From assembly GCF_019458805.1 (NCBI RefSeq), contig NZ_JAIBOA010000004.1:346989-410988 (forward strand): a stretch of DNA of 64,000 nt, given 5' to 3'. The translations under genes were made by a program, and so were the position numbers. The notes beneath the pieces were generated by a model that saw only the letters and a program-made list of their open reading frames with translations, was not told the DNA's origin and ran no database searches. How positions within the stretch are numbered: position 1 is the first letter of the stretch; each line of letters begins with the position of its first letter. This DNA comes from Actinomadura parmotrematis. Its GTDB lineage: Bacteria; Actinomycetota; Actinomycetes; Streptosporangiales; Streptosporangiaceae. Positions 1-7,546 of this stretch are shown here, one piece after another.

Positions 1-776
1 GCGTCCAGCCCGAACCCGTGCCGGAACGCCAGAATGCACGACAGCAGGTCGGCGTTCCCGGCGCGCTCGCCGACGCCGTTGACGCAGGTGTTGATCCAGG
101 CGTCCTGCCCGGCCTCCAGGTCGCCGAGCGCCCCGGAGATGGAGTTGGCGACGGCGAGCCCGAGGTCGTTGTGGCAGTGCGTCTCCACCGGCATCCCGAC
201 GGCGGCGGCCAAGGCGGCGAACCGCTCCCTGATGCGCCCCGGGGTGTCGCCTCCAATGGTGTCGCAATACCGGACGCGGTCGGCGCCGGCCTCCTTGGCG
301 GCGAGCGCGAACTCGGTGAGGAAGCCGTCGTCGGTGCGCGACCCGTCCTCGGCGTTGACGCCGACCGTCGCGGCGCCGCCGTCCTTGGCGGCGCGCACCG
401 CCGCGACCATCTCCGTCACGATCGCGGCGCGGTCCAGCCGCCCCCGGAACTTGTTGGCGATCATGTATTCCGAGGTCGAGATGGACAGGTTGTAGTGCGC
501 GAGGCCGAGCGGGACGGCCTTCTCGACGTCGGCCGCGACGCCCCGGCACCAGCCCGACAGCCGCAGGCCGCCGAACGCGCCCGCCTCGGCGAGCGCGACC
601 TGCGCCCGCACGTAGGGGACCTCGTGGAACAGGAACGGGAACCCGATCTCCGACTGCGCGACGCCGAGCCGCCCGAGGTAGCGGTTCACCATCGTCTTGC
701 CGAACTTCGACAGGCCGGTCCGCGCGGTCTGCACGCCGTCGCGGTTGGTCACGTCCAGGAAGTGGATCTGAGGCAT
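1..776 (-). CDS. LeuA/homocitrate-synthase-like DRE-TIM metallolyase (3' end beyond window)
   Basis: The reading frame runs on the minus strand from an ATG at 774-776 and leaves the window, so about the first 258 residues are visible. The N-terminus reads MPQIHFLDVTNRDGVQ, the metal-binding strand of the isopropylmalate/homocitrate synthase family (usually D-T-x-R-D-G-x-Q). The metal-ligand motif HCHNDLG and the conserved GVGERAGNADLL segment follow. Such enzymes condense an acyl-CoA with a 2-oxo acid. It diverges from a citrate-synthase-like gene over a 66-bp AT-rich spacer, so the two may act on related tricarboxylic acids; this is inference. It is more likely homocitrate-synthase-like than true LeuA, since the C-terminal regulatory region cannot be seen. 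Substrate is unknown. Confidence 0.8.
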   Translation of the reverse strand, partial: MPQIHFLDVTNRDGVQTARTGLSKFGKTMVNRYLGRLGVAQSEIGFPFLFHEVPYVRAQVALAEAGAFGGLRLSGWCRGVAADVEKAVPLGLAHYNLSISTSEYMIANKFRGRLDRAAIVTEMVAAVRAAKDGGAATVGVNAEDGSRTDDGFLTEFALAAKEAGADRVRYCDTIGGDTPGRIRERFAALAAAVGMPVETHCHNDLGLAVANSISGALGDLEAGQDAWINTCVNGVGERAGNADLLSCILAFRHGFGLD

Positions 777-806
777 GGCTTCAGATTGACACCGTGCGGC
801 ACATGT

Positions 807-827
807 ATCAATATTGATCAAAATCAA
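807..827. promoter_or_regulatory. Probable operator in the divergent citrate-synthase/LeuA-like promoter
   Basis: ATCAATATTGAT (807-818) is a perfect 12-bp palindrome. A further ATCAA half-site at 823-827 pairs with TTGAT at 814-818 over a 4-nt spacer. This AT-rich patch stands out in a very GC-rich region and lies between two divergent starts. The adjacent citrate synthase carries an HTH domain, so autoregulation is an attractive inference. Confidence 0.5.
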
Positions 828-842
828 TGTATCGGGGTGGGG

Positions 843-2066
843 ATGGGCGAGAAGGACCAGGCCGGGGAGTGGATCGACGCGGCGGCCGCCGCCGAGCGGC
901 TCGGTGTGAAGCCCGCCACGCTGTACGCCTACGTCAGCCGCGGCGTGCTGCGCCGACGCCACGCCCCCGACGGGCGGCGCAGCCTGTTCGACGCCGCCCA
1001 GGTCGAGGAGCTGGCCCGGCGCGGCAAGCCCCGCCGCCCGCCCGGCCCCGGCGAGCCGGCCATCGAGTCGGCGATCACCGCGCTCGGCCGCGACCGCCCC
1101 TACTACCGGGGGCGCGACGTCCTGGAGATGGCGGGCGCGCTGCGCTTCGAGCAGGTCGCGGCCTGGCTCTGGACGGGCGGGGACGGGGACGGCGCGGGGG
1201 AGTGGCGGGCCGCGCCGGGGGCGGGCGCCGCCGTCGCCGCCGCGCAGGCGGCGCTGCCCGCCGGGACGCTGCCCCTCGACCGGCTCCAGCTCGCCGTCGC
1301 CGTCCTCGGCATCACCGACCCCGGCCGCCACCGCCTCGACCCGGCGGGCGTCACCGCGACCGGCCGCGCCCTCGTCGCGGGCCTCGTCGAGGCCCTGCCC
1401 GTCCTCGGCCCCGAGCCCGGCGCGCCCGACGGCTCGATCGCCGGGCGGCTCTGGGCGCGGCTCTGCCCGCACCCCGCCGGGCCGGGCCTGCGGCGGGCAC
1501 TGGAGGCCGCGATGATCCTGCTGGCCGACCACGAGCTCGCCGCCTCGACGGTCGCCGCCCGCGTCGCCGCGTCCGTCCGCGCCGACCCCTACGCCGTCGC
1601 CGCCGCCGGGATCGGCGCGGTGAGCGGGCCGCTGCACGGGGCGGCGTCGTACGGGGTGGAGCGGCTGTTCGCCGAGATCGGCGGTGACCCCGGCGGCGCG
1701 GCGGCGGCCGTGGACGCGCGGCTGCGCGCGGGCGAGCGGATCCCCGGCTTCGGGCACCCCGTCTACAAGCAGGGCGACGCGCGCTTCGGCCGGCTCATGG
1801 ACCTCGTCCGCGCGGCCGCGCCGGACCGGCTCGCCGTCCCCGACGCCGTGCTCGCCGCGGCCGCCGCCCGGCGCCTGCCCGCCCCCAACGTCGACTTCGC
1901 CGTCGCCGCGCTCGGCGCCGCCGCCGGGACGGCGCCGGGCGCCGGCGAGGCGGTCTTCGCGATCGCCCGGACGGCGGGCTGGCTCGCGCACGCCCTGGAG
2001 GAGTACGCGCGCCGCTCCCCGCTCCGCCCGCGCGCCGTCTACACCGGTCCGCCGGTCCCCGCCTGA
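843..2066 (+). CDS. Citrate synthase-like protein with N-terminal HTH domain
   Basis: The 407-residue protein starts at ATG 843; GTG 837 is an alternative. Residues about 9-55 form a MerR/excisionase-like helix-turn-helix (AAERLGVKPATLYAYVSRGVL). The rest is citrate synthase with all three catalytic positions: His265 in GPLHGAAS, His305 in GFGHPVY and Asp351 in PNVDF. It should catalyse condensation of acetyl-CoA or a related acyl-CoA with oxaloacetate or a related oxo acid. HTH-fused citrate-synthase-like proteins are known in actinobacteria and usually are not the main TCA enzyme. The divergent LeuA-like gene and the shared operator-like spacer suggest a co-regulated pair that senses or makes a tricarboxylate. 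Whether the HTH binds DNA is untested. Confidence 0.85.
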   Translation: MGEKDQAGEWIDAAAAAERLGVKPATLYAYVSRGVLRRRHAPDGRRSLFDAAQVEELARRGKPRRPPGPGEPAIESAITALGRDRPYYRGRDVLEMAGALRFEQVAAWLWTGGDGDGAGEWRAAPGAGAAVAAAQAALPAGTLPLDRLQLAVAVLGITDPGRHRLDPAGVTATGRALVAGLVEALPVLGPEPGAPDGSIAGRLWARLCPHPAGPGLRRALEAAMILLADHELAASTVAARVAASVRADPYAVAAAGIGAVSGPLHGAASYGVERLFAEIGGDPGGAAAAVDARLRAGERIPGFGHPVYKQGDARFGRLMDLVRAAAPDRLAVPDAVLAAAAARRLPAPNVDFAVAALGAAAGTAPGAGEAVFAIARTAGWLAHALEEYARRSPLRPRAVYTGPPVPA

Positions 2067-2155
2067 CGCGCCCGCGCGGGCGCCGCCGCGACGCGGACGG
2101 CCGCTTGGCCGGGGGCGGGCACGGGCTTGGCGGGCACCGGGGTACGCTCGGTGAC

Positions 2156-2518
2156 GTGCGCAGGTTCTTCACCCCCGGCTGGCTCGGCCTGCATGCGATC
2201 GCGGTGGTGCTCTTCGTCTCGTTCCTCGGGTTCGGATGGTGGCAGTTCGACCGGGCGCAGGCGGGCAACGACCGCAGCTGGGGCTACACGTTCGAGTGGC
2301 CCCTCTTCGCGATCTTCGTCGTGGTCATGTGGATCAAGATGATGCGCGACGACCTGGCGTCCGACGGCAAGCCGAAGGAGCCGCAGGTCATCGAGGAGCC
2401 CGCGGGGGCCGCGGTGACGCGCGAGCTGATCCGGCAGCACGAGGCCGAGGACCCCGAGCTCGCCGCCTACAACCGCTACCTGGCGCGGCTGAACAGCGAG
2501 ACCCACCGGCGCGACTGA
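2156..2518 (+). CDS. Small two-helix membrane protein, unknown function
   Basis: GTG at 2156 gives a 120-residue protein, VRRFFTPGWLG at the start. A hydrophobic helix spans about residues 9-28, a second about 45-60, and a charged tail holds TRELIRQHEAEDPELAAYNRYLARLN. The ORF could extend to 2105, but TACGCT at 2143-2148 looks like a -10 hexamer placed 7 bases before GTG, which fits a leaderless transcript. The extended part is low complexity and probably untranslated. Proteins of this layout (WLGLH...GWWQ..RA....YTFEWP.F) are common in actinobacteria next to DUF3817 genes, as here. No biochemical role can be assigned. Confidence 0.75.
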   Translation: MRRFFTPGWLGLHAIAVVLFVSFLGFGWWQFDRAQAGNDRSWGYTFEWPLFAIFVVVMWIKMMRDDLASDGKPKEPQVIEEPAGAAVTRELIRQHEAEDPELAAYNRYLARLNSETHRRD

Positions 2519-2609
2519 CCGCCCGGCACCCCGCCCCGGGCCGGCCCGCACGCGCCGGCCGCCCCGTGTTGACGCGCCGCGCCCGGCGCGCTGAGAAAGG
2601 TGTGACCCC

Positions 2610-2963
2610 GTGGAAGGTGCCATCAAGCGGTACCGCGTCATGGCGCTCGTCGTCGGCGTGATGCTGCTGATCCTGGTCTTCGTCGCGATGCCGGTGCGCT
2701 ACATCGGCGGCGACCCGACGCTGTCGGGCATCGTCTCGCCGATCCACGGCTTCCTCTACATGGTCTACCTCGTCTGCTCCTACCTGCTGTGGACGAAGGC
2801 GAGGTGGGGGTTGAAGAAGATGCTCGTCATGGTGTCGGCGGGACTCGTCCCCTTCCTGGCGTTCTTCATCGAGCGCAAGATCGTGCGGGAGGCGACCGAA
2901 CTCGCCCGCGCGCAGCGCGGTCTTCCGGCCAAGGCGCCGACCGGCGCGAAGCTGTCGAAGTAG
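2610..2963 (+). CDS. DUF3817 family integral membrane protein
   Basis: The 117-residue protein starts at GTG 2610 behind the RBS-like GAGAAAGG at 2593-2600. It has three hydrophobic segments (about residues 10-28, 43-62 and 70-90). The HGFLYMVYLV segment and the following KK/RK-flanked helices are typical of DUF3817 (integral_memb_1) proteins. The C-terminus is basic and cytosolic by the positive-inside rule. It lies 91 bases after the preceding small membrane gene in the same direction, a pairing common in actinobacteria. Function is unknown. Confidence 0.8.
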   Translation: MEGAIKRYRVMALVVGVMLLILVFVAMPVRYIGGDPTLSGIVSPIHGFLYMVYLVCSYLLWTKARWGLKKMLVMVSAGLVPFLAFFIERKIVREATELARAQRGLPAKAPTGAKLSK

Positions 2964-3000
2964 CCGCCGGCCCTTCCGCGCCCCGCCCCGCCCCGCCTAT

Positions 3001-3017
3001 GTTTGACTGAGTCAAAC
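3001..3017. promoter_or_regulatory. MarR-type operator (17-bp perfect inverted repeat)
   Basis: GTTTGACTGAGTCAAAC is a perfect inverted repeat of 8-bp arms around one central base. It ends 22 bases before the ATG of a MarR-domain gene, with the RBS in between. This is the size and placement expected for an autoregulatory MarR operator. Confidence 0.65.
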
Positions 3018-3039
3018 ACTTCGCGAGGGAGGCGGGGCC

Positions 3040-3963
3040 ATGGGCGTCCCCACCGCGGACATCGCCGCCGTCCGCACGTTCAACCGCTTCTACACCGGCG
3101 TCATCGGCGTGCTCGGCGACGGGCTGGTGCACACCCCCTACTCGCTGACCGAGGCGCGGGTGGTGTTCGAGCTCGCGCAGCGGGCCGAAGCCGAGACCCT
3201 GGACCTGCGCCGCTCGCTCGGGCTGGACGCCGGCTACCTCAGCCGCATGCTCGCCCGCTTCGAGGCCGACGGCCTCGTCGAGCGCGGCCGCTCCGCCGCC
3301 GACGCCCGCCGGCAGACCGCCCGCCTCACCGCGCGCGGCCGCGAGGTCGCCGCGCTGCTGGACGAGCGCTCCTCGGCCGAGGTCGCGGCCCTGCTGGAGG
3401 GCCTCGGCGAGGACGACCGGTGCCGCCTCGTCGCCGCGATGGGCACCGTGACCGGCGTCCTCGGCGGCGCGCCCGGCCCGCGCCCGGTCGCGCTGCGCGG
3501 CCTGCGCCCCGGCGACCTCGGCTGGGTGGTGCAGCGCAACGGGGCCCTCTACGCCGCCGAATGCGGCTGGGACCGCACCTACGAGGCGCTCGTCGCGTCC
3601 GTCGTCGCCGCGTACGTGGACGGGCACGACCCCGCCCGCGAGAACGCCTGGATCGCCGAGGTCGGCGGCGAACCGGCCGGCGCGGTGTTCTGCGTGCGGC
3701 GGGAGGAGGCCGTCGCGCAGCTCCGGCTGCTGCACGTCGAGCCGTCGGCGCGCGGCGCCGGCGTCGGCGGCGCCCTCGTGGACGCGTGCCTGGACTTCGC
3801 CGGGAACGCCGGCTACGCGGAGATCATGCTGTGGACGACGGCGCTGCAGCGCCCCGCCCACCGCCTCTACGAGCGCGCCGGGTTCGTCCTGGCCGAGCGC
3901 GAGGAGCCGGTGCGGCGCTTCGGCGACGAGATCCACGGCCAGATCTGGCGCCGCCGCCTCTGA
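3040..3963 (+). CDS. MarR-type winged helix fused to GNAT acetyltransferase
   Basis: The 307-residue protein has ATG at 3040 after a purine-rich RBS (GAGGGAGG, 3026-3033). Residues about 1-145 are a MarR-type winged helix: LTEARVVFELAQ, the recognition region GLDAGYLSRMLARFEADGLVERG and a DARRQ wing. Residues about 150-307 are a GNAT domain with LLHVEPSARGAGVGGALVDACLDFA, holding the acetyl-CoA motif (R-G-A-G-V-G), and the usual LYERAGF near the end. MarR-GNAT fusions are a known bacterial architecture; ligand and acetyl acceptor are not known here. The operator at 3001-3017 suggests autoregulation. A strong terminator follows at 3980. Confidence 0.85.
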   Translation: MGVPTADIAAVRTFNRFYTGVIGVLGDGLVHTPYSLTEARVVFELAQRAEAETLDLRRSLGLDAGYLSRMLARFEADGLVERGRSAADARRQTARLTARGREVAALLDERSSAEVAALLEGLGEDDRCRLVAAMGTVTGVLGGAPGPRPVALRGLRPGDLGWVVQRNGALYAAECGWDRTYEALVASVVAAYVDGHDPARENAWIAEVGGEPAGAVFCVRREEAVAQLRLLHVEPSARGAGVGGALVDACLDFAGNAGYAEIMLWTTALQRPAHRLYERAGFVLAEREEPVRRFGDEIHGQIWRRRL

Positions 3964-3979
3964 GGCGCCGGGACGGAAC

Positions 3980-4025
3980 GGGCCCGGCCCGGGCAGGTGG
4001 GGTGTCACCTGCCCGGGCCGGGCCC
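3980..4025 (+). terminator. Strong stem-loop terminator after the MarR-GNAT gene
   Basis: A perfect 20-bp GC-rich stem (3980-3999 with 4006-4025) closes a 6-nt loop. It starts 17 bases after the stop codon. There is no U-tract, as is usual for high-GC actinobacterial terminators. Confidence 0.75.
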
Positions 4026-4898
4026 GGCAGCGATCGGCGCTGCTGGTTCCGGGCGGCCCGGGGAACGGGGGTCGTGACGTCGGCCCGGGCCGTCCGGGCG
4101 GGGTCCGGCGGGCGCCGGTTCGGGTCGCTGTCCTGGTCACCCCCCTCTCGTGATGGATGCTGCGCGATGGTCGCTGCGCGGTGCGGCCGTCACCGGCGCC
4201 CGCGGATCTCCAGCGGGGCGGCCGGGCCGGCGGCGCCGAGGTCGGGCGGGGCCGCCGGCCCGGCGGCGGGGGGCGGCGGCGCCGCGGAGGCGTGCGGCGC
4301 CGGTGCCCGGTGGTGCGCCGCCCGCCGGGGCGCGGCGGCCCCGCGGGCGGGCGGCGAGGCGAGAGGGCCTGCCGCCGCACCGCGCTCCCGCGGCGGCAGG
4401 CCCGTCCGGTGCCCCCGCCGGGCCCGGCGCCGCGCGGGGGGCGCGGCGGGCCGGGAGGCGGCGGGGGAGGGTCCGGGACGGCCGAGGACCCGAGGTGTGT
4501 CCCCGCGCGCCGCACCGGTCACGGGCACCCGGGAGGTGGGGGGCCGATGCCTGGCGACGTGCGGCGGGCGGGGAACGCCCTCGGCCGTCCGGACGAGCAT
4601 GCGGGCGAGGCCGGGAACGGTGCCCGCGGCGGCGGGGGCGGCGGGGCCGAGCGGCGCCGGCCGTGTCCGAGCGGTGCGGGCCTTCCGCACCGGCGTTCCG
4701 CTCCGCACGATCGCACCTCCCGCTCGGCCCCGGGCCCGGCGCCGGGGGACTTTGCCGTCCCCCGCCCTCCGCCTTCACCCGTTGTCACGATCTCGTTGCG
4801 GAGAGTATGCCACCGGCAAGGGGGCGTAAACCCAGGTCAACGGAGTTTCCGCTGCCGGCCCGGCCCTTTGCCCCGAGGATGCCGGTACGCGAGAAAGA
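4026..4898. other. 873-bp gap without a convincing gene
   Basis: The stretch is extremely GC-rich and low in complexity. All frames give Arg/Pro/Ala/Gly-rich translations. The least poor candidate is a minus-strand frame from GTG 4706-4708 to 4190 (172 codons), which has a GGGAGG-like RBS at a good distance. Its Pro/Ala/Arg-rich sequence has no domain and it is not called a gene. A G-quadruplex-type motif (four G-runs) lies at 4448-4471. Less GC-rich sequence at 4780-4840 may hold a promoter. Confidence 0.6.
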
Positions 4899-6098
4899 TC
4901 AGCCGAGGCGGCGGAGCGCGAGCGCCGCCGCGCAGAGCAGCAGGCCGCGCGCCGTGCGCGGGTCCGCGCCGGTCAGCCGCGCCACCCGGGCGAGCCTGTT
5001 GTCCACGGTGTTCGGGTGCACGCCGAGGGCCCGCGCGGTGCGGCGCCGGTCCATGTCCTGCGCGGTGAAGGCGCCGAGCGTGGCCAGCAGCTCGGGGCGG
5101 CCGTCCAGCGGGTCGAGCAGCGCCGCGACGGCCGGGCCGCTGTCGGTGGCGCCGCTCAGGTGGTAGTCCAGCAGCACGTCGCCCATCCGGTAGAGGCCGG
5201 GGGGACGGCCGGACGCCCGCGCGACCCGCGCGACCCGGACGGCCTGCCCCGCCGCGGCGGGGACGTCCGCGACGCCGCGCGACCGGGCCGCACCGACGAT
5301 GGCGGCCTCCCCGTCTCCCGGCTCCGCCAAAGGCGGCGCGTCCCCTTCCGGGACGGGGACCAGGACGAACGTGCCGCGCTCGTCGGCGATGGTGAGCGGC
5401 GGCTCGTCGGCGAGCCCGTCCAGGCGGGCGCGCATCCGGCGCAGCAGCCGCCGGTCGGCGATCTCGCCTTCGCCGGTGGGCAGCGGGTGCAGGACGAGGT
5501 AGGCGGCGGCCAGCGGGACGCCGCGCCGGGCGGCCGCGCCGGCCGCGTCCTCGCCGGCGAGCAGCGACCGCGCCACCTCCCGCAGCGCCTCGCTGCGGTC
5601 GGCGAGGACGGCCGCCTGCTCGGCCTGGTAGGCGCTCGCCACGGCCGCCACCACCCGGCCGAGGCCGCGCAGCTGCGCGGCGCCGAGCCAGCGCAGCGCC
5701 TCCTCCTCGCCGGGCCGCGCCTCCTCGCAGAGCGCGTGCCAGACGGCCTCGGCGCCGAGGTGGTAGGTGTGCAGCAGCGTCCCGAGGTCGAGTCCCTCCT
5801 CGGCGCGCTGCGCCGCGCGCTCGCGGAACGGCGCGAGACCGTCCTCGGCGGAGCGGACGCCCCCCGCGCCCGCCAGGAAGCGGCGGATGGCGAAGCGGGC
5901 CGTCGCGGCGACCTCCACGTCGCGCAGGTCGCGCGGCAGGCCGCTGTAGCCGGGCAGCACCGCGAGGCGGCGCTCGGCGACCTCGCGCGCGAGCGCGTTC
6001 ACCCGGCCCTCGCACCGCGCCGCGAGACCGGCCGCGATCCGCCGCAGCTCTTCGTCCTCGATGTCCGTTCCCTCCCGCCCCGCATTGTGACATGTCAC
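4899..6098 (-). CDS. PucR/CdaR-type helix-turn-helix regulator
   Basis: The protein is about 399 residues if GTG 6096-6098 is the start. The frame stays open to an ATG at 6192-6194, but that would overlap the divergent gene. No standard codon sits at the ideal distance from the GGGAGG at about 6071-6076, so the start is uncertain. The C-terminus carries the PucR-type HTH: LGAFTAQDMDRRRTARALGVHPNTVDNRLARVARLTG (residues about 350-385). The N-terminal half (LLHTYHLGAEAVWHALCEEA) matches the helical sensor region of this family. It diverges from an alkylsulfatase-like gene, its likely target. The palindrome 6086-6099 overlaps the chosen start and could be its operator. Confidence 0.8.
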   Translation of the reverse strand: MTCHNAGREGTDIEDEELRRIAAGLAARCEGRVNALAREVAERRLAVLPGYSGLPRDLRDVEVAATARFAIRRFLAGAGGVRSAEDGLAPFRERAAQRAEEGLDLGTLLHTYHLGAEAVWHALCEEARPGEEEALRWLGAAQLRGLGRVVAAVASAYQAEQAAVLADRSEALREVARSLLAGEDAAGAAARRGVPLAAAYLVLHPLPTGEGEIADRRLLRRMRARLDGLADEPPLTIADERGTFVLVPVPEGDAPPLAEPGDGEAAIVGAARSRGVADVPAAAGQAVRVARVARASGRPPGLYRMGDVLLDYHLSGATDSGPAVAALLDPLDGRPELLATLGAFTAQDMDRRRTARALGVHPNTVDNRLARVARLTGADPRTARGLLLCAAALALRRLG

Positions 6099-6099
6099 A
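6086..6099. promoter_or_regulatory. 14-bp palindrome in the PucR/MBL divergent region
   Basis: TGTGACATGTCACA is a perfect palindrome between, or at the very start of, the regulator gene and 70 bases upstream of the metallo-beta-lactamase gene. Its position suits a shared operator. The binding protein is inferred, not shown. Confidence 0.5.
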
Positions 6100-6168
6100 G
6101 CGGCGGCCCCGGGCGGGTGGGACGGGCGGCCCTTGCCCCGGACGGCACCGCCCAGCAGGGTGATCCCC

Positions 6169-7470
6169 ATGAGCACCGGCGACGACCTCGACATCCGCGA
6201 CTACGCCGACCGCGTCTGGCGCGGCGAGACCGACGACAGCATCGTGCACACCGGGATGGGCGGCGCGGGCGTCGTCGACATCGCCGGCGGCCTCGGCTGG
6301 CAGCCGGGGTTCGGCAACACCGTCGCGTTCCGCACCCGCGGCGAGCTGCTGCTGTTCGACACCGGCAGCCCGCTCGGCGCCGCTCAGCTGCACGCCAACG
6401 TGCGCGCCTGGTCGCGGGACCCGCTGACGACGGCGTTCTACTCGCACGGCCACATCGACCACGTCTTCGGGCTCGGCCCGTTCGACGCCGAGCCCGGCGC
6501 GCGCGTCCAGGTCGTCGCGCACGAGGCCGTCCGCGACCGGTTCGACCGCTACCGGCTCACCAACGGCTACAACGCCGTGATCAACCAGCGGCAGTTCCAG
6601 GCGCCGGACCTGACCTGGCCGACCGGGTACCGCGACCCCGACGTCACCTTCCGGGACGCGCTCACCGTCACCCGCGGCGAGCTGACGTTCGAGCTGTTCC
6701 ACGCCAAGGGCGAGACCGACGACGCGGCCGTCGCCTGGGTGCCCGAGCACCGGCTGCTGCTGCCCGGCGACCTGTTCATCTGGCTCACCCCCAACTGCGG
6801 CAACCCGCAGAAGGTGCAGCGCTACCCGCGCGAGTGGGCGCACGCGCTCCGCCGGATGGCCGCGCTCGGCGCCGAGGTGATGATCCCCTCGCACGGCGCG
6901 CCGGTCTTCGGCGCCGGACGGATCCACCAGGCGCTCACCGAGACCGCCGAGTGGCTGGAGTCGATCGTCGAGCAGACCCTGGCGATGATGAACGACGGCG
7001 CCCGCCTGGACGCGATCGTGCAGGCGGTCCGGCCGCCCGCGCACCTGGCGGACCGGGTGTACCTCCAGGCCAAGTACGACGAGCCGGAGTTCATCGTCCG
7101 CAACCTGTGGCGCCTGTACGGCGGCTGGTACGACGGCAACCCCGCGCGCCTGAAGCCCGCCCCCGACGCCGACGTCGCCCGCGCCGTCGCCGATCTCGCG
7201 GGCGGCGCGGCGGCCGTCGCGGACGCCGCCCGCCGGGCCGCCGACGGCGGCGACCTGCGGCTCGCCGCGCACCTGGCGGAGATGGCCGTCCAGGCCGACC
7301 CGCAGAGCGCCGCGCTGCACGCGGTGCGCGCCGAGGTCTACGCGGCCCGCGCCGCCGCCGAGCCGTCGCTGATGGCGCGCGGGGTCTACACCTGGTCGGC
7401 GGCCGAGTCCCGGCGCGCCGCCGGCGAGGACGCCGACGGCCGCGGCCCGGCCGCCCGCCTTCTCACCTGA
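6169..7470 (+). CDS. Alkylsulfatase-like metallo-beta-lactamase fold hydrolase
   Basis: The 433-residue protein begins at ATG 6169 with an AGGG RBS at 6157-6160. The di-zinc motif is SHGHIDHVFG. Further ligand positions are seen in HAKGETDDA and PSHGAPV. After the MBL core (about residues 40-260) comes the alkylsulfatase dimerisation region with LYGGWYDGNPARLKPAP, and a helical tail where RAEVYAARA is recognisable. This architecture is that of SdsA-type linear alkyl sulfatases, which hydrolyse sulfate esters. There is no obvious signal peptide, and the long C-terminal SCP2 domain of SdsA1 is absent or short. Substrate is inferred. The divergent PucR-type gene probably controls it. Confidence 0.8.
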   Translation: MSTGDDLDIRDYADRVWRGETDDSIVHTGMGGAGVVDIAGGLGWQPGFGNTVAFRTRGELLLFDTGSPLGAAQLHANVRAWSRDPLTTAFYSHGHIDHVFGLGPFDAEPGARVQVVAHEAVRDRFDRYRLTNGYNAVINQRQFQAPDLTWPTGYRDPDVTFRDALTVTRGELTFELFHAKGETDDAAVAWVPEHRLLLPGDLFIWLTPNCGNPQKVQRYPREWAHALRRMAALGAEVMIPSHGAPVFGAGRIHQALTETAEWLESIVEQTLAMMNDGARLDAIVQAVRPPAHLADRVYLQAKYDEPEFIVRNLWRLYGGWYDGNPARLKPAPDADVARAVADLAGGAAAVADAARRAADGGDLRLAAHLAEMAVQADPQSAALHAVRAEVYAARAAAEPSLMARGVYTWSAAESRRAAGEDADGRGPAARLLT

Positions 7471-7493
7471 CGGGCGGACTCGCCGCCGCCAAG

Positions 7494-7514
7494 CTATTGG
7501 CGTCACGTCAATAG
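7494..7514. promoter_or_regulatory. Operator-like inverted repeat before the MpaB-family gene
   Basis: Arms CTATTG (7494-7499) and CAATAG (7509-7514) flank a centre with two more symmetric CG steps. The 21-bp span lies 33 bases before the next ATG and resembles TetR-family sites. No TetR gene is adjacent in the window. Confidence 0.45.
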
Positions 7515-7546
7515 GGGAGTAGAACTGGGGGCGAGGAGGTGCCCCC

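Noticed and set aside
4190..4708. Minus-strand 172-codon frame with a GGGAGG RBS
   Set aside because: Composition is Pro/Ala/Arg low complexity with no domain, and other frames are equally open. Mentioned in the gap entry only.
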